Source: Microbacterium sp. AK031
GTDB taxonomy: Bacteria > Actinomycetota > Actinomycetes > Actinomycetales > Microbacteriaceae
DNA: 64,000 nt
Assembly: GCF_024807145.1 (NCBI RefSeq)
Contig: NZ_JANUCA010000002.1
Coordinates: forward strand, 372,001 to 436,000
Reading direction: 5' to 3'
The position numbers and the translations under genes were made by a program. Numbering within the stretch: the stretch's first letter is position 1; each line of letters opens with the position of its first letter. Positions 42,971 to 50,201 of this stretch are shown here, piece by piece. The notes under the pieces are model-generated. The model was given only the letters and a program-made list of their open reading frames with translations, was not told the DNA's origin and made no database searches.

Positions 42971-43699
42971 GATGACATCCTTCCAGGCCAGCCCTCCGGG
43001 CTAGCCACCTCAGATGTCACCTATCCGTGCAGCAGTCCCCTCTCACCCCGCGCGCTCGTCTGCGGCTAGCCAAGCTCATCGTTGAAGAGCATTGGCCGGT
43101 CGGTGTCGCGGCGAAGATGTTCATGTCGACGTCACCAAGTTCGGCAACATCCCTGACGGCGGAGGGCACAAGTTCCTCAGCCGACAGCAGAGCAAGCTCA
43201 ACGCACGCGCCCAGGCACGGCGGACCGGTGAACGCGGACACGAATACCGGCCTCGTATCGGGACCGCATTCCTGCATACCGTCATCGACGACCACTCCCG
43301 AGTGGCCTATGTCGAGATCTGCTCGGACGAGAAGGCCGTGACCGCGATTGACGTGCTCCAACGCGCCACCGCCTGGTTCGCTGATCGCAGCGTCACCGTT
43401 GAGCGGGTGCTCTCCGACAACGGAGCCGCTTACCGCTCCCACGCCTGGCGAGACGCATGCGCTGGACTGGGGATCACGCACAAACGGACGCGCCCCTACA
43501 GACCCCAGACCAATGGGAAGATCGAACGCTTCCACCGCACCCTCGCCGATGGCTGGGCCTACGCACGCTTTTACGGATCGGAATCCGAACGCCGCGCTGC
43601 ACTACCCGGCTGGCTGCACTTCTACAATCATCACAGGCACCACTCCGCAATCGGCGCCGCACCCATCAGCAGACTCAACAACCTGCCTGGACATCACAA

Positions 43700-44530
43700 C
43701 TAACCGAGGAAGATGTCCGGGAACAGCCGATCGTCCGGCGTTCCCGGCACGGCGGCGTAGCCGGAGAAGTCGGTCACGCCGTTGGCTTCCAGCACATCCT
43801 CCACGATGAGGCTCTGCCCGGTGTACTCGGCCGCCGGCTTCGTGAGCACAGCGTAGGCGGCATCCGCATAGATCTCCGGCGTGCGACTCGCAGCCATCAC
43901 CTTGTCGCCCCCGAGCAGGTTCTGCACGGCGGCAGTCGCGATCGTCGTGCGCGGCCACAGCGTGTTAGCAGCGATGCCGTCTGAGGCGAACTCCGCGGCG
44001 AGCCCCAGCGTGACCATGGTCATGCCGAACTTGGCGAGCGAGTATCCGGTGTGCGCGCCGAGCCACTTCGGTGTGGGGTTGAGCGGCGGCGACAGCGACA
44101 GGATGTGCGGGTTCGCGGACTCCCGCAGCTGCGGGATCGCTGTGCGCGACAGCATGAACGTTCCGCGCACGTTGACGTCCTGCATCAGGTCGTACTTCTT
44201 CGCGCCGAGGTCGAGCGAACGCGACAGGTCGATCACGCTGGCGTTGTTGATCACGATGTCGATGCCGCCGAACTCGCCCTGCGTCTTCAGGACGGCTTCG
44301 GTGATGTCGTCGTCTTCGCGCACGTCGCCGACGATGGGCAAGGCGTTGCCGCCGGCCGCCCGGATCTGCTCGGCGGCGGTGTGGATCGTGCCCTCGAGCT
44401 TCGGATGCGGGGTGTCGGTCTTCGCGAGCATCGCGATGTTCGCACCGTCCGCCGCGGCGCGCAGCGCGATCGCCAGTCCGATGCCGCGGCTGCCGCCCGA
44501 CATCAGGATCGTCTTGCCTGCGAGTGTCAT
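43700..44530 (-). CDS. short-chain dehydrogenase, HSDL2-like
   Basis: A 276-residue SDR with MSGGSRGIGLAIAL, an inserted segment TDTPHPKLEGTIHTAAEQI typical of the HSDL2-type branch, NNASVIDL, and the catalytic Tyr-Lys in GYSLAKFG. It ends PDIFLG as in full-length relatives. The TAG stop (43700-43702 on the complement) lies inside the presumed IS481 target site, so the insertion landed exactly at the stop codon without shortening the protein. Substrate unknown, perhaps acyl or fatty-acid derivatives. Confidence 0.87.
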   Translation of the reverse strand: MTLAGKTILMSGGSRGIGLAIALRAAADGANIAMLAKTDTPHPKLEGTIHTAAEQIRAAGGNALPIVGDVREDDDITEAVLKTQGEFGGIDIVINNASVIDLSRSLDLGAKKYDLMQDVNVRGTFMLSRTAIPQLRESANPHILSLSPPLNPTPKWLGAHTGYSLAKFGMTMVTLGLAAEFASDGIAANTLWPRTTIATAAVQNLLGGDKVMAASRTPEIYADAAYAVLTKPAAEYTGQSLIVEDVLEANGVTDFSGYAAVPGTPDDRLFPDIFLG

Positions 44531-44554
44531 TGGATCTCCTTAGTGACGTCGTGC

Positions 44555-44613
44555 TTCGAATCGCGCAAAGTGTTCGATCTGCCATCGGAATGCAGCACTC
44601 TGCGCGATTCGAA
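44555..44613. repeat. 18-bp inverted repeat between two SDR genes
   Basis: TTCGAATCGCGCAAAGTG (44555-44572) and CACTCTGCGCGATTCGAA (44596-44613) are complementary with one mismatch; 23-bp spacer. It could be an operator pair, an attenuating hairpin or an intergenic repeat. Confidence 0.7.
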
Positions 44614-44637
44614 AGGCTGAGGGTGGGTGGGGTGGGG

Positions 44638-45399
44638 CTATTTCGGTGCCATCCGGATCGCGCCGTCCAGGCGAATCGTCTCACCGTTCAGGTAATCGTT
44701 CTCGATGATGCTCAGGGCGAGCGCGGCGTACTCGGAAGGGCGTCCCAGACGCGCGGGATACGGCACCTGCTGACCGAGCGACTCCTGCGCGGCCTCCGGA
44801 AGACCGGTGAGCATCGGCGTCTCCATGATGCCCGGAGCGATCGTGCAGACCCGGATGCCGTGACGGGCGAGCTCGCGTGCGATCGGCAGGGTCATGGCGT
44901 GCACTCCGCCCTTCGACGCCGAGTATGCGGGCTGGCCGATCTGCCCGTCGAACGCGGCGACGGATGCCGTGTTGATGATGACTCCTCGGTCACCGGATTC
45001 GGTGGGATCGTTCTTCGCGATCACGGCGGATGCCTGGGAGATCACGTTGAACGTACCCACGAGGTTGATGCGGATCACGCGTTCGAAGTCCGCGAGGACT
45101 GCGGGATTGCCGTCGCGATCGAGCACCTTCGCCGGCGGGGCGATGCCTGCGCAGTTCACGACGATGCCCAGCGGAGCTTCGGTGTTCGCTGCGGCGACGG
45201 CGGACGCGGCATCCTCCGGGCTCGTCACGTCACCGACGGCAAACGCTCCACCCAGTTCGGCGGCAAGCTCCGCGCCCTGCGATGACGGCAGATCGAGCAG
45301 CGTGACGTGCGCTCCGGCGGCGGCGAGCGCCCGCGCCGTGGCGAGGCCGAGGCCTGAGGCGCCACCTGTGATCAGTGCTCCGGATCCCTCGACCTGCAT
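44638..45399 (-). CDS. short-chain 3-hydroxyacyl-CoA dehydrogenase-like SDR (HSD10 type)
   Basis: About 253 residues from ATG 45399 (MQVEGSGALITGGASGLG), preceded by GGAGAACAC. Longer in-frame codons are rejected. TGGASGLG binds NAD; NCAGIAPPAKV, INTASVAAFDG and YSASKGGVHAM carry the catalytic residues. The C-terminus LNGETIRLDGAIRM and the overall pattern match type II 3-hydroxyacyl-CoA dehydrogenases that act in fatty-acid and branched-chain amino-acid oxidation. The HSDL2-like SDR lies 107 bp downstream, so the two may be co-expressed. Confidence 0.88.
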   Translation of the reverse strand: MQVEGSGALITGGASGLGLATARALAAAGAHVTLLDLPSSQGAELAAELGGAFAVGDVTSPEDAASAVAAANTEAPLGIVVNCAGIAPPAKVLDRDGNPAVLADFERVIRINLVGTFNVISQASAVIAKNDPTESGDRGVIINTASVAAFDGQIGQPAYSASKGGVHAMTLPIARELARHGIRVCTIAPGIMETPMLTGLPEAAQESLGQQVPYPARLGRPSEYAALALSIIENDYLNGETIRLDGAIRMAPK

Positions 45400-45496
45400 G
45401 TGTTCTCCTTCGAACGGCTCGTGCAACTCAGTTCCAGCATACGCAGTTCTCAGTTCCACCCTGGCGTCGACCGGTGAACAGGTGTTGGGTGGAGGC

Positions 45497-45856
45497 ATGC
45501 AACTGCGTCGCAAGCGAGCCTACGATACCCCCGAGGCGGCTGACGGCTTCCGCGTCCTGGTGGATCGGCTGTGGCCGCGAGGTCTATCGAAGGAGCGGGG
45601 CGAGATCGACCTGTGGGCCAAGGACACCGCAACCAGCCCTGATCTGCGAAAGGCATGGCACGCGGCATCCGAAGATGACTGGGGCGTCTACGCCGAGCGC
45701 TACCGTGCCGAGCTGGCGCACGAAACGGCCCCCGCGCTCAAGGCGCTCGCCGCTGAGCTGAAGCAGCACGGCGTCATCACGCTCGTCTATGCCGCCCACG
45801 GTGAGAAGCACAACCACGCGGTGGTGCTGGAGCGCGCATTGCGCCAGCTGCTGTGA
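45497..45856 (+). CDS. DUF488 family protein
   Basis: About 119 residues from ATG 45497, preceded by GGTGGAGG. RRKRAYDTPEAADGFRVLVDRLWPRGLSKE is the family N-terminus (split: RRKRAYDTPEAADGF, RVLVDRLWPRGLSKE), and TLVYAAHGEKHNHAVVL lies near the end. DUF488 proteins are small soluble proteins without an assigned reaction, often in stress or nucleic-acid contexts. Full length. Convergent neighbours are absent; the next gene is 132 bp downstream past an inverted repeat. Confidence 0.85.
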   Translation: MQLRRKRAYDTPEAADGFRVLVDRLWPRGLSKERGEIDLWAKDTATSPDLRKAWHAASEDDWGVYAERYRAELAHETAPALKALAAELKQHGVITLVYAAHGEKHNHAVVLERALRQLL

Positions 45857-45882
45857 GCATCCCCGCAGCGTCGTTCTCCCCC

Positions 45883-45963
45883 GCACAACTCCGGAGCTTT
45901 TCGCCGATCCGCATGAACTCGACCCTGTTTGCGCTGTTCGGGGCAGTTGCTCCGGAGTTGTGC
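45883..45963. repeat. 15-bp perfect inverted repeat with CTCCGGAG cores
   Basis: GCACAACTCCGGAGC (45883-45897) and GCTCCGGAGTTGTGC (45949-45963) are exact complements 51 bp apart. Each arm contains the palindrome CTCCGGAG. It looks like an intergenic repeat element of a kind that could occur elsewhere in the genome. Confidence 0.75.
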
Positions 45964-45988
45964 ACGAGGTGGACAGGAGAATGAGACT

Positions 45989-46714
45989 GTGAGCATCCCC
46001 TCCACTCAAGTCGAAGTGCCGCAGCGCGTGCGCGAACTCGCCGGCACCGCGGCGCTCACGCCCGTGTGGCACAACAACATCGGCGGACTCACGTTCCGAA
46101 CCGACGACGGACGCTTCATCAAACACGGCCCTCTCGACCTCGAGGCGAACATGCGCGACGAGGCGGAGCGGATGCGGTGGGCATCGCAGTGGACGCGAGT
46201 GCCTGAAGTGCTCGACCAGGGGCAGGACACCACCCACGAATGGCTCGTCACGGCGGCTCTTCCCGGCGAGAGCGCCGTCGCACCGCGCTGGATCGCGGAA
46301 CCTGCCACTGCCGTGCGAGCGGTGGGCGAGGCGCTGCGGGCGCTGCACGACGCACTGCCGGTCGACGAATGCCGGTGGAGCTGGGGCGTGCCAGGCCGCC
46401 TCGCGAACGCGGAAGCCCGTGGCATCCGCATTCCACCCGCGCTGCGCGAGGCGCCGGCGGTCGACAGGCTGGTCGTCTGCCACGGTGACGCCTGTGTGCC
46501 GAACACCCTGCTGGATGCCGGCGGTCATTGGCTCGCGCACGTCGACCTCGCTGCACTCGGGACTGCCGACCGCTGGGCCGACATCGCGGTGGCGTCCATG
46601 AGCACGGAGTGGAACTACGGCCCCGGATGGGAAGACGCGCTCATCGAGGCGTACGGCGTCGAGCCGGACCGTGAGCGGCTGGCGTACTACCGGGCGCTGT
46701 GGGACGCGATGTGA
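45989..46714 (+). CDS. aminoglycoside phosphotransferase family protein, APH(3')-like
   Basis: A 241-residue protein from GTG 45989, with GGAG about 9 nt upstream. The kinase catalytic loop is CHGDACVPN (H165, D167, N172), followed by HVDLAALGTADRWADIAVA, where the Asp after HV is the metal-binding residue. The C-terminal GVEPDRERLAYYRALWD matches APH(3') enzymes. The family phosphorylates aminoglycosides, but many chromosomal members act on other small molecules, so resistance is not implied. It overlaps the next gene by one nucleotide (TGATG). Confidence 0.82.
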   Translation: MSIPSTQVEVPQRVRELAGTAALTPVWHNNIGGLTFRTDDGRFIKHGPLDLEANMRDEAERMRWASQWTRVPEVLDQGQDTTHEWLVTAALPGESAVAPRWIAEPATAVRAVGEALRALHDALPVDECRWSWGVPGRLANAEARGIRIPPALREAPAVDRLVVCHGDACVPNTLLDAGGHWLAHVDLAALGTADRWADIAVASMSTEWNYGPGWEDALIEAYGVEPDRERLAYYRALWDAM

Positions 46715-47106
46715 TGGCACATCCGATCATGTTCCGGCACGACGATCCGTTTCTCGCGCGGGTGCGAGAGATCGCGCTCGCGCTCCCTGAGGCCGACGAG
46801 AAGATCAGTCACGGACGCCCGACCTTCTACACGCAGAAGGTGTTCTGCTACTACGGCGGCTCGGTGCGCATCGATCAGGAGTGGATCGCCCACGATGCGG
46901 CGATCATGGTGCGTCCAGACCCCGACGACGATCCGGCCCTGCGTCAGGACCGGCGGTTCTGGGTCCCGGCGTACCTCGGCCCATCGGGATGGCTCGGGAT
47001 CGACCTCGACCGTGACACCGACTGGCGGGAGATCGGCGAGCTCATCGACGCCTCCTACCGTGTGACAGCGCCACGACGGCTGGTGCAGGAACTCGACCCG
47101 CGCTGA
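46714..47106 (+). CDS. MmcQ/YjbR family protein
   Basis: About 130 residues from ATG 46714, which overlaps the APH-like stop in TGATG and implies translational coupling. ALALPEADEKISHGRPTFYTQ, then FCYYGGS and VPAYLGPSGWLGIDL match the MmcQ/YjbR fold, a small DNA-binding-like domain of unknown role. Full length, ending just before the convergent ECF gene. Confidence 0.85.
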   Translation: MAHPIMFRHDDPFLARVREIALALPEADEKISHGRPTFYTQKVFCYYGGSVRIDQEWIAHDAAIMVRPDPDDDPALRQDRRFWVPAYLGPSGWLGIDLDRDTDWREIGELIDASYRVTAPRRLVQELDPR

Positions 47107-47111
47107 CCCGC

Positions 47112-47909
47112 TCAGCTCCAGACGAACCGGAACGTGCCGAGCAGCACTGCGGCGGCGAGCGCGAGCGCCATGATCAACGCGCCGCCGAGCAGCGCGACCC
47201 CGTCGCGCGCATGCATGCGAGACTGCCGGGACCACGTGCGAGGAATGCCGGAGCCGAACCCGCGCGCTTCCATCGCCATCGCCAGTTTCGTGCCGCGGCG
47301 CACCGCGAAGACCAGCAGCACGAATGCCATCGAGAAGAAACGCCTGAGCGCACCACGATCGCCGACGCCGCGCGCGCGGCGAGCGAGACCCATCGTGCGC
47401 CAGTCGTCGAGGAACAGCCCCAGCATCCTCGTGCCGGCGAGCACACCGAGCACGAACCGGCTCGGCAGCTTCGCCACCTGAGCGAGCGCGTCCGCCAGCT
47501 CGGTCGGGTCGGTGCGACCGAACAGCAGGATCGTCGGCAGCCCCAGTGCCATGACGCGCAGGCTCACCGCGATCGCGAGCTGGACCGAGTCCTCGCTGAT
47601 CGTCGCGAAGCCGAAGCTCCAATAGACGCGCCCTGCCGGCTCCGCATACAACAGCATGCTGAGTCCGGCGAGCGGCGCGAAGATCACGAGCGGAAGCATG
47701 CGACGCAGCACGCTCGACAGCCGCATGCCGGTGAGCGGCAGGCACAGCAACTGCAATCCGATCGCGACGAGGCCGCTCACGACGTCGATCGACGCGAACA
47801 GCGGCACCGACAGCAGCAGTGCGAGCGCCAGCTTCGTCACGGGGTTCACGCCGTCGAGCCACGACCGCTCCAGGGGCTCGACCGACACCTCCGTGCGCTG
47901 CGCGGTCAT
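47112..47909 (-). CDS. ykoC: ECF transporter transmembrane subunit T, YkoC-like
   Basis: A 265-residue membrane protein with five or six helices and the EcfT signature AMEARGFGSG (about residue 212) plus a preceding Arg-rich coupling helix (GLARRARGV). T subunits connect the ATPases to the substrate-binding S subunit. The start overlaps the ATPase stop by 4 nt. Given the TPP riboswitch ahead of the operon, the complex imports a thiamin precursor, as with YkoEDC. Confidence 0.9.
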   Translation of the reverse strand: MTAQRTEVSVEPLERSWLDGVNPVTKLALALLLSVPLFASIDVVSGLVAIGLQLLCLPLTGMRLSSVLRRMLPLVIFAPLAGLSMLLYAEPAGRVYWSFGFATISEDSVQLAIAVSLRVMALGLPTILLFGRTDPTELADALAQVAKLPSRFVLGVLAGTRMLGLFLDDWRTMGLARRARGVGDRGALRRFFSMAFVLLVFAVRRGTKLAMAMEARGFGSGIPRTWSRQSRMHARDGVALLGGALIMALALAAAVLLGTFRFVWS

Positions 47910-49363
47910 GATGCCTGCTCCAGTTCGATCCGGTGCCCGCCGAGGTGAAAGATCACGCCTTCATCGTGCGTGACGGCCACGACGGATGTGCCTGAAGCGA
48001 CCTCTTCCTGCAGCAGTGCGACGAGCTCTATCCAGCCGCGGCGGTCCTGCCCGAAGGTGGGCTCGTCGAGCACGATCACCTCGGGGGATGCCGCGAGCAC
48101 CGTCGCAACCGACAGCCGCCGTTTCTGCCCGCCGGACAGCGTGAACGGATTCGCGAGAGCGAGGTGCGAGAGGTGCAGACGCTCGAGCAACCCGTCGACG
48201 ACGGCCGCGGTGCGCGCGGCGTCCCACCCCAGCGCCTTCGGCCCGACGGCGAGTTCGTCATGCAGCGTCTGGGTGAGGAACTGGTGCTCTGGCTCCTGGA
48301 AGACGGTGCCGATGCGCGTCAGCAGCTCGCGCGATGTCCATCGGATCGGCCTGAGCCCTCCCCGTCCCGAAAGCGAGGATGCGGCGACGACCTCACCCTC
48401 GTGCTCAGGAATGAGACCGGCCAGTGTGAGCGCGAGCGTCGATTTGCCGACGCCGTTCGGTCCGGTGATCACGGTGGCACTCCCCCGCGGCACGCGGACG
48501 TCGAGTCCGGACTGGACGACGTCTCTGGATGTGCGCGCGATCGCGAGTCCCGTCGCCGAAAGCGCCGGCGCATTCGCATCCGCAGCCACCGCCAGCACTT
48601 GCAGCTCGACGTCCTGATCGGGCACCCACACCCCGGCATCTGCCAGCGCTCGACCGTGCTCAGCGAACACCTGCGCCGGCGACCCGTCGGCGAGAAGACC
48701 GCCGTCGGCGGCGAGAACGATCACGCGGCTCATCAGGTCGACCCAGACCGGAGTGCGGTGCTCGACGACGATGAGCGTCGCCGCCGTGGCGTCGACGACC
48801 CGCTCGACGCTCGCGCGCACTTCGGCGACACCTTCGGGGTCGAGGTTCGCGGTCGGCTCGTCGAGCAGCAGCAGCCCCGGACGCATCGCGAGCACTCCCG
48901 CGAGCACCAGGCGCTGCTTCTGGCCGCCGGAGAGCTCTTTGGTGGGCCGGAGCAGCGGCACTTTCAGGCCCACGGCTTCGAGCGCGTGCGCCACCCGCGA
49001 GGGGATCTCGGATGCCGGAACCCCCAGGTTCTCGCATCCGAAGGCGACATCGTCGCCTACCTTCGACAGTACGATCCCGGCATCCGGGTCCTGCATGACG
49101 AGGCCTGCCTGCCCGCGGCGCGACTCAGGGGCTGCGCCATCGAGCAGAAGCGATCCGGTGCGCTCGCCCTCGTCGGCGTCGCCGAGCACTCCCGCGAGTC
49201 CGGCGAGAAGCGTCGACTTGCCTGCGCCGGATGCTCCGAGCAGCAACACGCGCTCGCCGGGCTCGATCGTGAACGAGACGTCGCTGACTGCGGGAAGCTT
49301 CCGTCCGGCGTAGCGCCATCCCCAGCCCGCGGCCTGCACACGGGCCGGGGCGGCAGCGGTCAT
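47906..49363 (-). CDS. ykoD: ECF transporter ATPase with two nucleotide-binding domains, YkoD-like
   Basis: A 485-residue fused A1-A2 ATPase from ATG 49363. First domain: Walker A GASGAGKST (about residue 43), signature LSGGQKQRL, Walker B LLLLDEPTANLD. Second domain: Walker A GPNGVGKST (about 286), a Q-loop in FQEPEHQF, signature LSGGQKRRL, Walker B VIVLDEPTFGQD. Both halves look catalytically complete. It lies between the S and T genes, and its in-frame extension upstream of 49363 is the wrong frame of ykoE. Confidence 0.92.
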   Translation of the reverse strand: MTAAAPARVQAAGWGWRYAGRKLPAVSDVSFTIEPGERVLLLGASGAGKSTLLAGLAGVLGDADEGERTGSLLLDGAAPESRRGQAGLVMQDPDAGIVLSKVGDDVAFGCENLGVPASEIPSRVAHALEAVGLKVPLLRPTKELSGGQKQRLVLAGVLAMRPGLLLLDEPTANLDPEGVAEVRASVERVVDATAATLIVVEHRTPVWVDLMSRVIVLAADGGLLADGSPAQVFAEHGRALADAGVWVPDQDVELQVLAVAADANAPALSATGLAIARTSRDVVQSGLDVRVPRGSATVITGPNGVGKSTLALTLAGLIPEHEGEVVAASSLSGRGGLRPIRWTSRELLTRIGTVFQEPEHQFLTQTLHDELAVGPKALGWDAARTAAVVDGLLERLHLSHLALANPFTLSGGQKRRLSVATVLAASPEVIVLDEPTFGQDRRGWIELVALLQEEVASGTSVVAVTHDEGVIFHLGGHRIELEQAS

Positions 49364-49365
49364 GC

Positions 49366-50007
49366 TCAGACCTCGCGTGCGAGTTCTCTGCCGGCCGCGA
49401 AGCGGCTCAGCGCTCCGGTCTTCGCCAGCGCGCGCACGAGCAGCCAGCCGACGACGCCGGCGAGGATAGCACCGGACACGGCGACGCACACCAGGTAGAT
49501 GGTGTTGAACTCGAGGGACTTGAGGATGTTCGGCGAGCTGCCATAGAACAGCTCGAACACCCATGCCGCAGCTCCCGCGCCGATTCCGGCGAGAACGGCG
49601 ACACCGAGACCGAACCGGCGGTACAGGAACAGCGCGAAGATGAGTTCGGCGCCGAAGCCCTGCACGAGACCGGACAGAACGGTGGAGACGCCCCATACGT
49701 TGCCGATGAGCATCGAGACGATCGCGGCGACCACCTCGACGACGAGGGCCGCGCCGGGCTTGCGGATCACGAGTCCGCCGATGACACCGCCGATCAGCCA
49801 GATGCCGACCGCGATGCCGCCGAGGCCGGGGGTGAGCGCGTCCGCAGCGCCGAACCAGGCGCCGCCGACGACGTTCCAGCCCCAAAAGAGCAGACCGGTC
49901 GCGACGCCGAGAACAGCGGCGACGACGATGTCAACGACGCGCCAGCGCCAGGGATTGTCACCGGTGCCGGTGGATGCGGCGGCGGGTGTGCGTGTAGACG
50001 TGCTCAT
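49366..50007 (-). CDS. ykoE: ECF transporter S component, YkoE family (thiamin precursor)
   Basis: A 213-residue membrane protein starting at ATG 50007. The N-terminus is polar (STSTRTPAAA) and is followed by WRVVDIVVAAVLGVATGLLFWGW. Further helices include GIWLIGGVIGGLVI, LIGNVWGVSTVLSGLVQGFGAEL and YLVCVAVSGAILAGVVGWLLV. YkoE proteins bind hydroxymethylpyrimidine or thiamin. GGGAGGAG, the Shine-Dalgarno, overlaps the 3' strand of the TPP riboswitch, which explains how TPP would shut off translation. Confidence 0.9.
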   Translation of the reverse strand: MSTSTRTPAAASTGTGDNPWRWRVVDIVVAAVLGVATGLLFWGWNVVGGAWFGAADALTPGLGGIAVGIWLIGGVIGGLVIRKPGAALVVEVVAAIVSMLIGNVWGVSTVLSGLVQGFGAELIFALFLYRRFGLGVAVLAGIGAGAAAWVFELFYGSSPNILKSLEFNTIYLVCVAVSGAILAGVVGWLLVRALAKTGALSRFAAGRELAREV

Positions 50008-50015
50008 TTGAACTC

Positions 50016-50101
50016 CTCCCTGCGCTGGCATGACCCAGATCAGGTTCGACGGTCGAAGCGCTTTTCGCTCCCTCTCAGCCCGGCTCGCCGGACTCCCGTG
50101 G
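50016..50101 (-). ncRNA. TPP riboswitch (THI element)
   Basis: On the minus strand the aptamer landmarks appear in order: ACGGGAGTCCGG, GGGCTGAGAGGG, then ACCTGATCTGGGTCATGCC and AGCGCAGGGA. CTGAGA and the GAACCTGATCTGG block form the conserved TPP pocket. The 3' strand ends at the Shine-Dalgarno of ykoE, so TPP probably represses translation initiation of ykoEDC; no separate terminator hairpin is visible. Confidence 0.95.
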
Positions 50102-50189
50102 TTATGCTCACGATCATACTCGTGCGAAACGATGGGTGCCGCCCGCAGTCCGTGTGGGCATCGAGACACTGCGACGGCACCGGATTGGG

Positions 50190-50195
50190 TACCGT
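50190..50195 (+). promoter_or_regulatory. -10 hexamer TACCGT, leaderless promoter of the carboxypeptidase gene
   Basis: TACCGT ends 6 nt before the GTG start at 50202, and there is no Shine-Dalgarno sequence. This supports GTG 50202 over more upstream codons. Confidence 0.5.
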
Positions 50196-50201
50196 GAACT
50201 G

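Larger units (their letters stand above)
41746..43039 (-). mobile_element. IS3-family element nested inside the IS481 copy
   Basis: Perfect 25-bp terminal inverted repeats (41746-41770 and 43015-43039; inner part GCTGCACGGATAGGTGACA) enclose orfA and orfB. The 3-bp sequence CTC occurs on both sides (41743-41745, 43040-43042) as the target duplication. Length 1294 bp. Confidence 0.9.
41610..43698 (+). mobile_element. IS481-family element, interrupted and internally deleted
   Basis: Ends are TGTGATGTCCAGG (41610-41622) and CCTGGACATCACA (43686-43698), a perfect 13-bp inverted repeat extending imperfectly to about 23 bp. The flanking 6-mers are ACTAGC (split by the later IS5 insertion) and ACTAAC (43699-43704), consistent with the NCTAGN targets known for IS481. 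The element contains an IS3-family insertion and an internal deletion, so it cannot transpose by itself. Confidence 0.8.
41724..43703 (+). pseudogene. IS481-family transposase, disrupted
   Basis: GTG 41724 with GGAGG upstream starts MSHANAA, then the IS3 element intervenes. Removing 41746-43039 and one CTC duplicate restores MSHANAALTPRARLRLAKLIV and EEHWPVGVAAKMF in frame. Near 43126 the frame jumps: KMFM is followed out of frame by HVDVTKFGNIPDGGG. Roughly a third of the protein (about 90-110 codons by family expectation) is missing there. The rest of the DDE domain is good: HTVIDDHSRVAY, LSDNGAAYRS and RPQTNGKIERFHRTL, ending LPGHHN. Confidence 0.85.

Noticed and set aside
46687..47862. 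391-codon minus-strand frame across the APH-like and ECF genes
   Set aside because: Alternative-frame shadow, Arg-rich, without any domain; the EcfT gene occupies the region in another frame.
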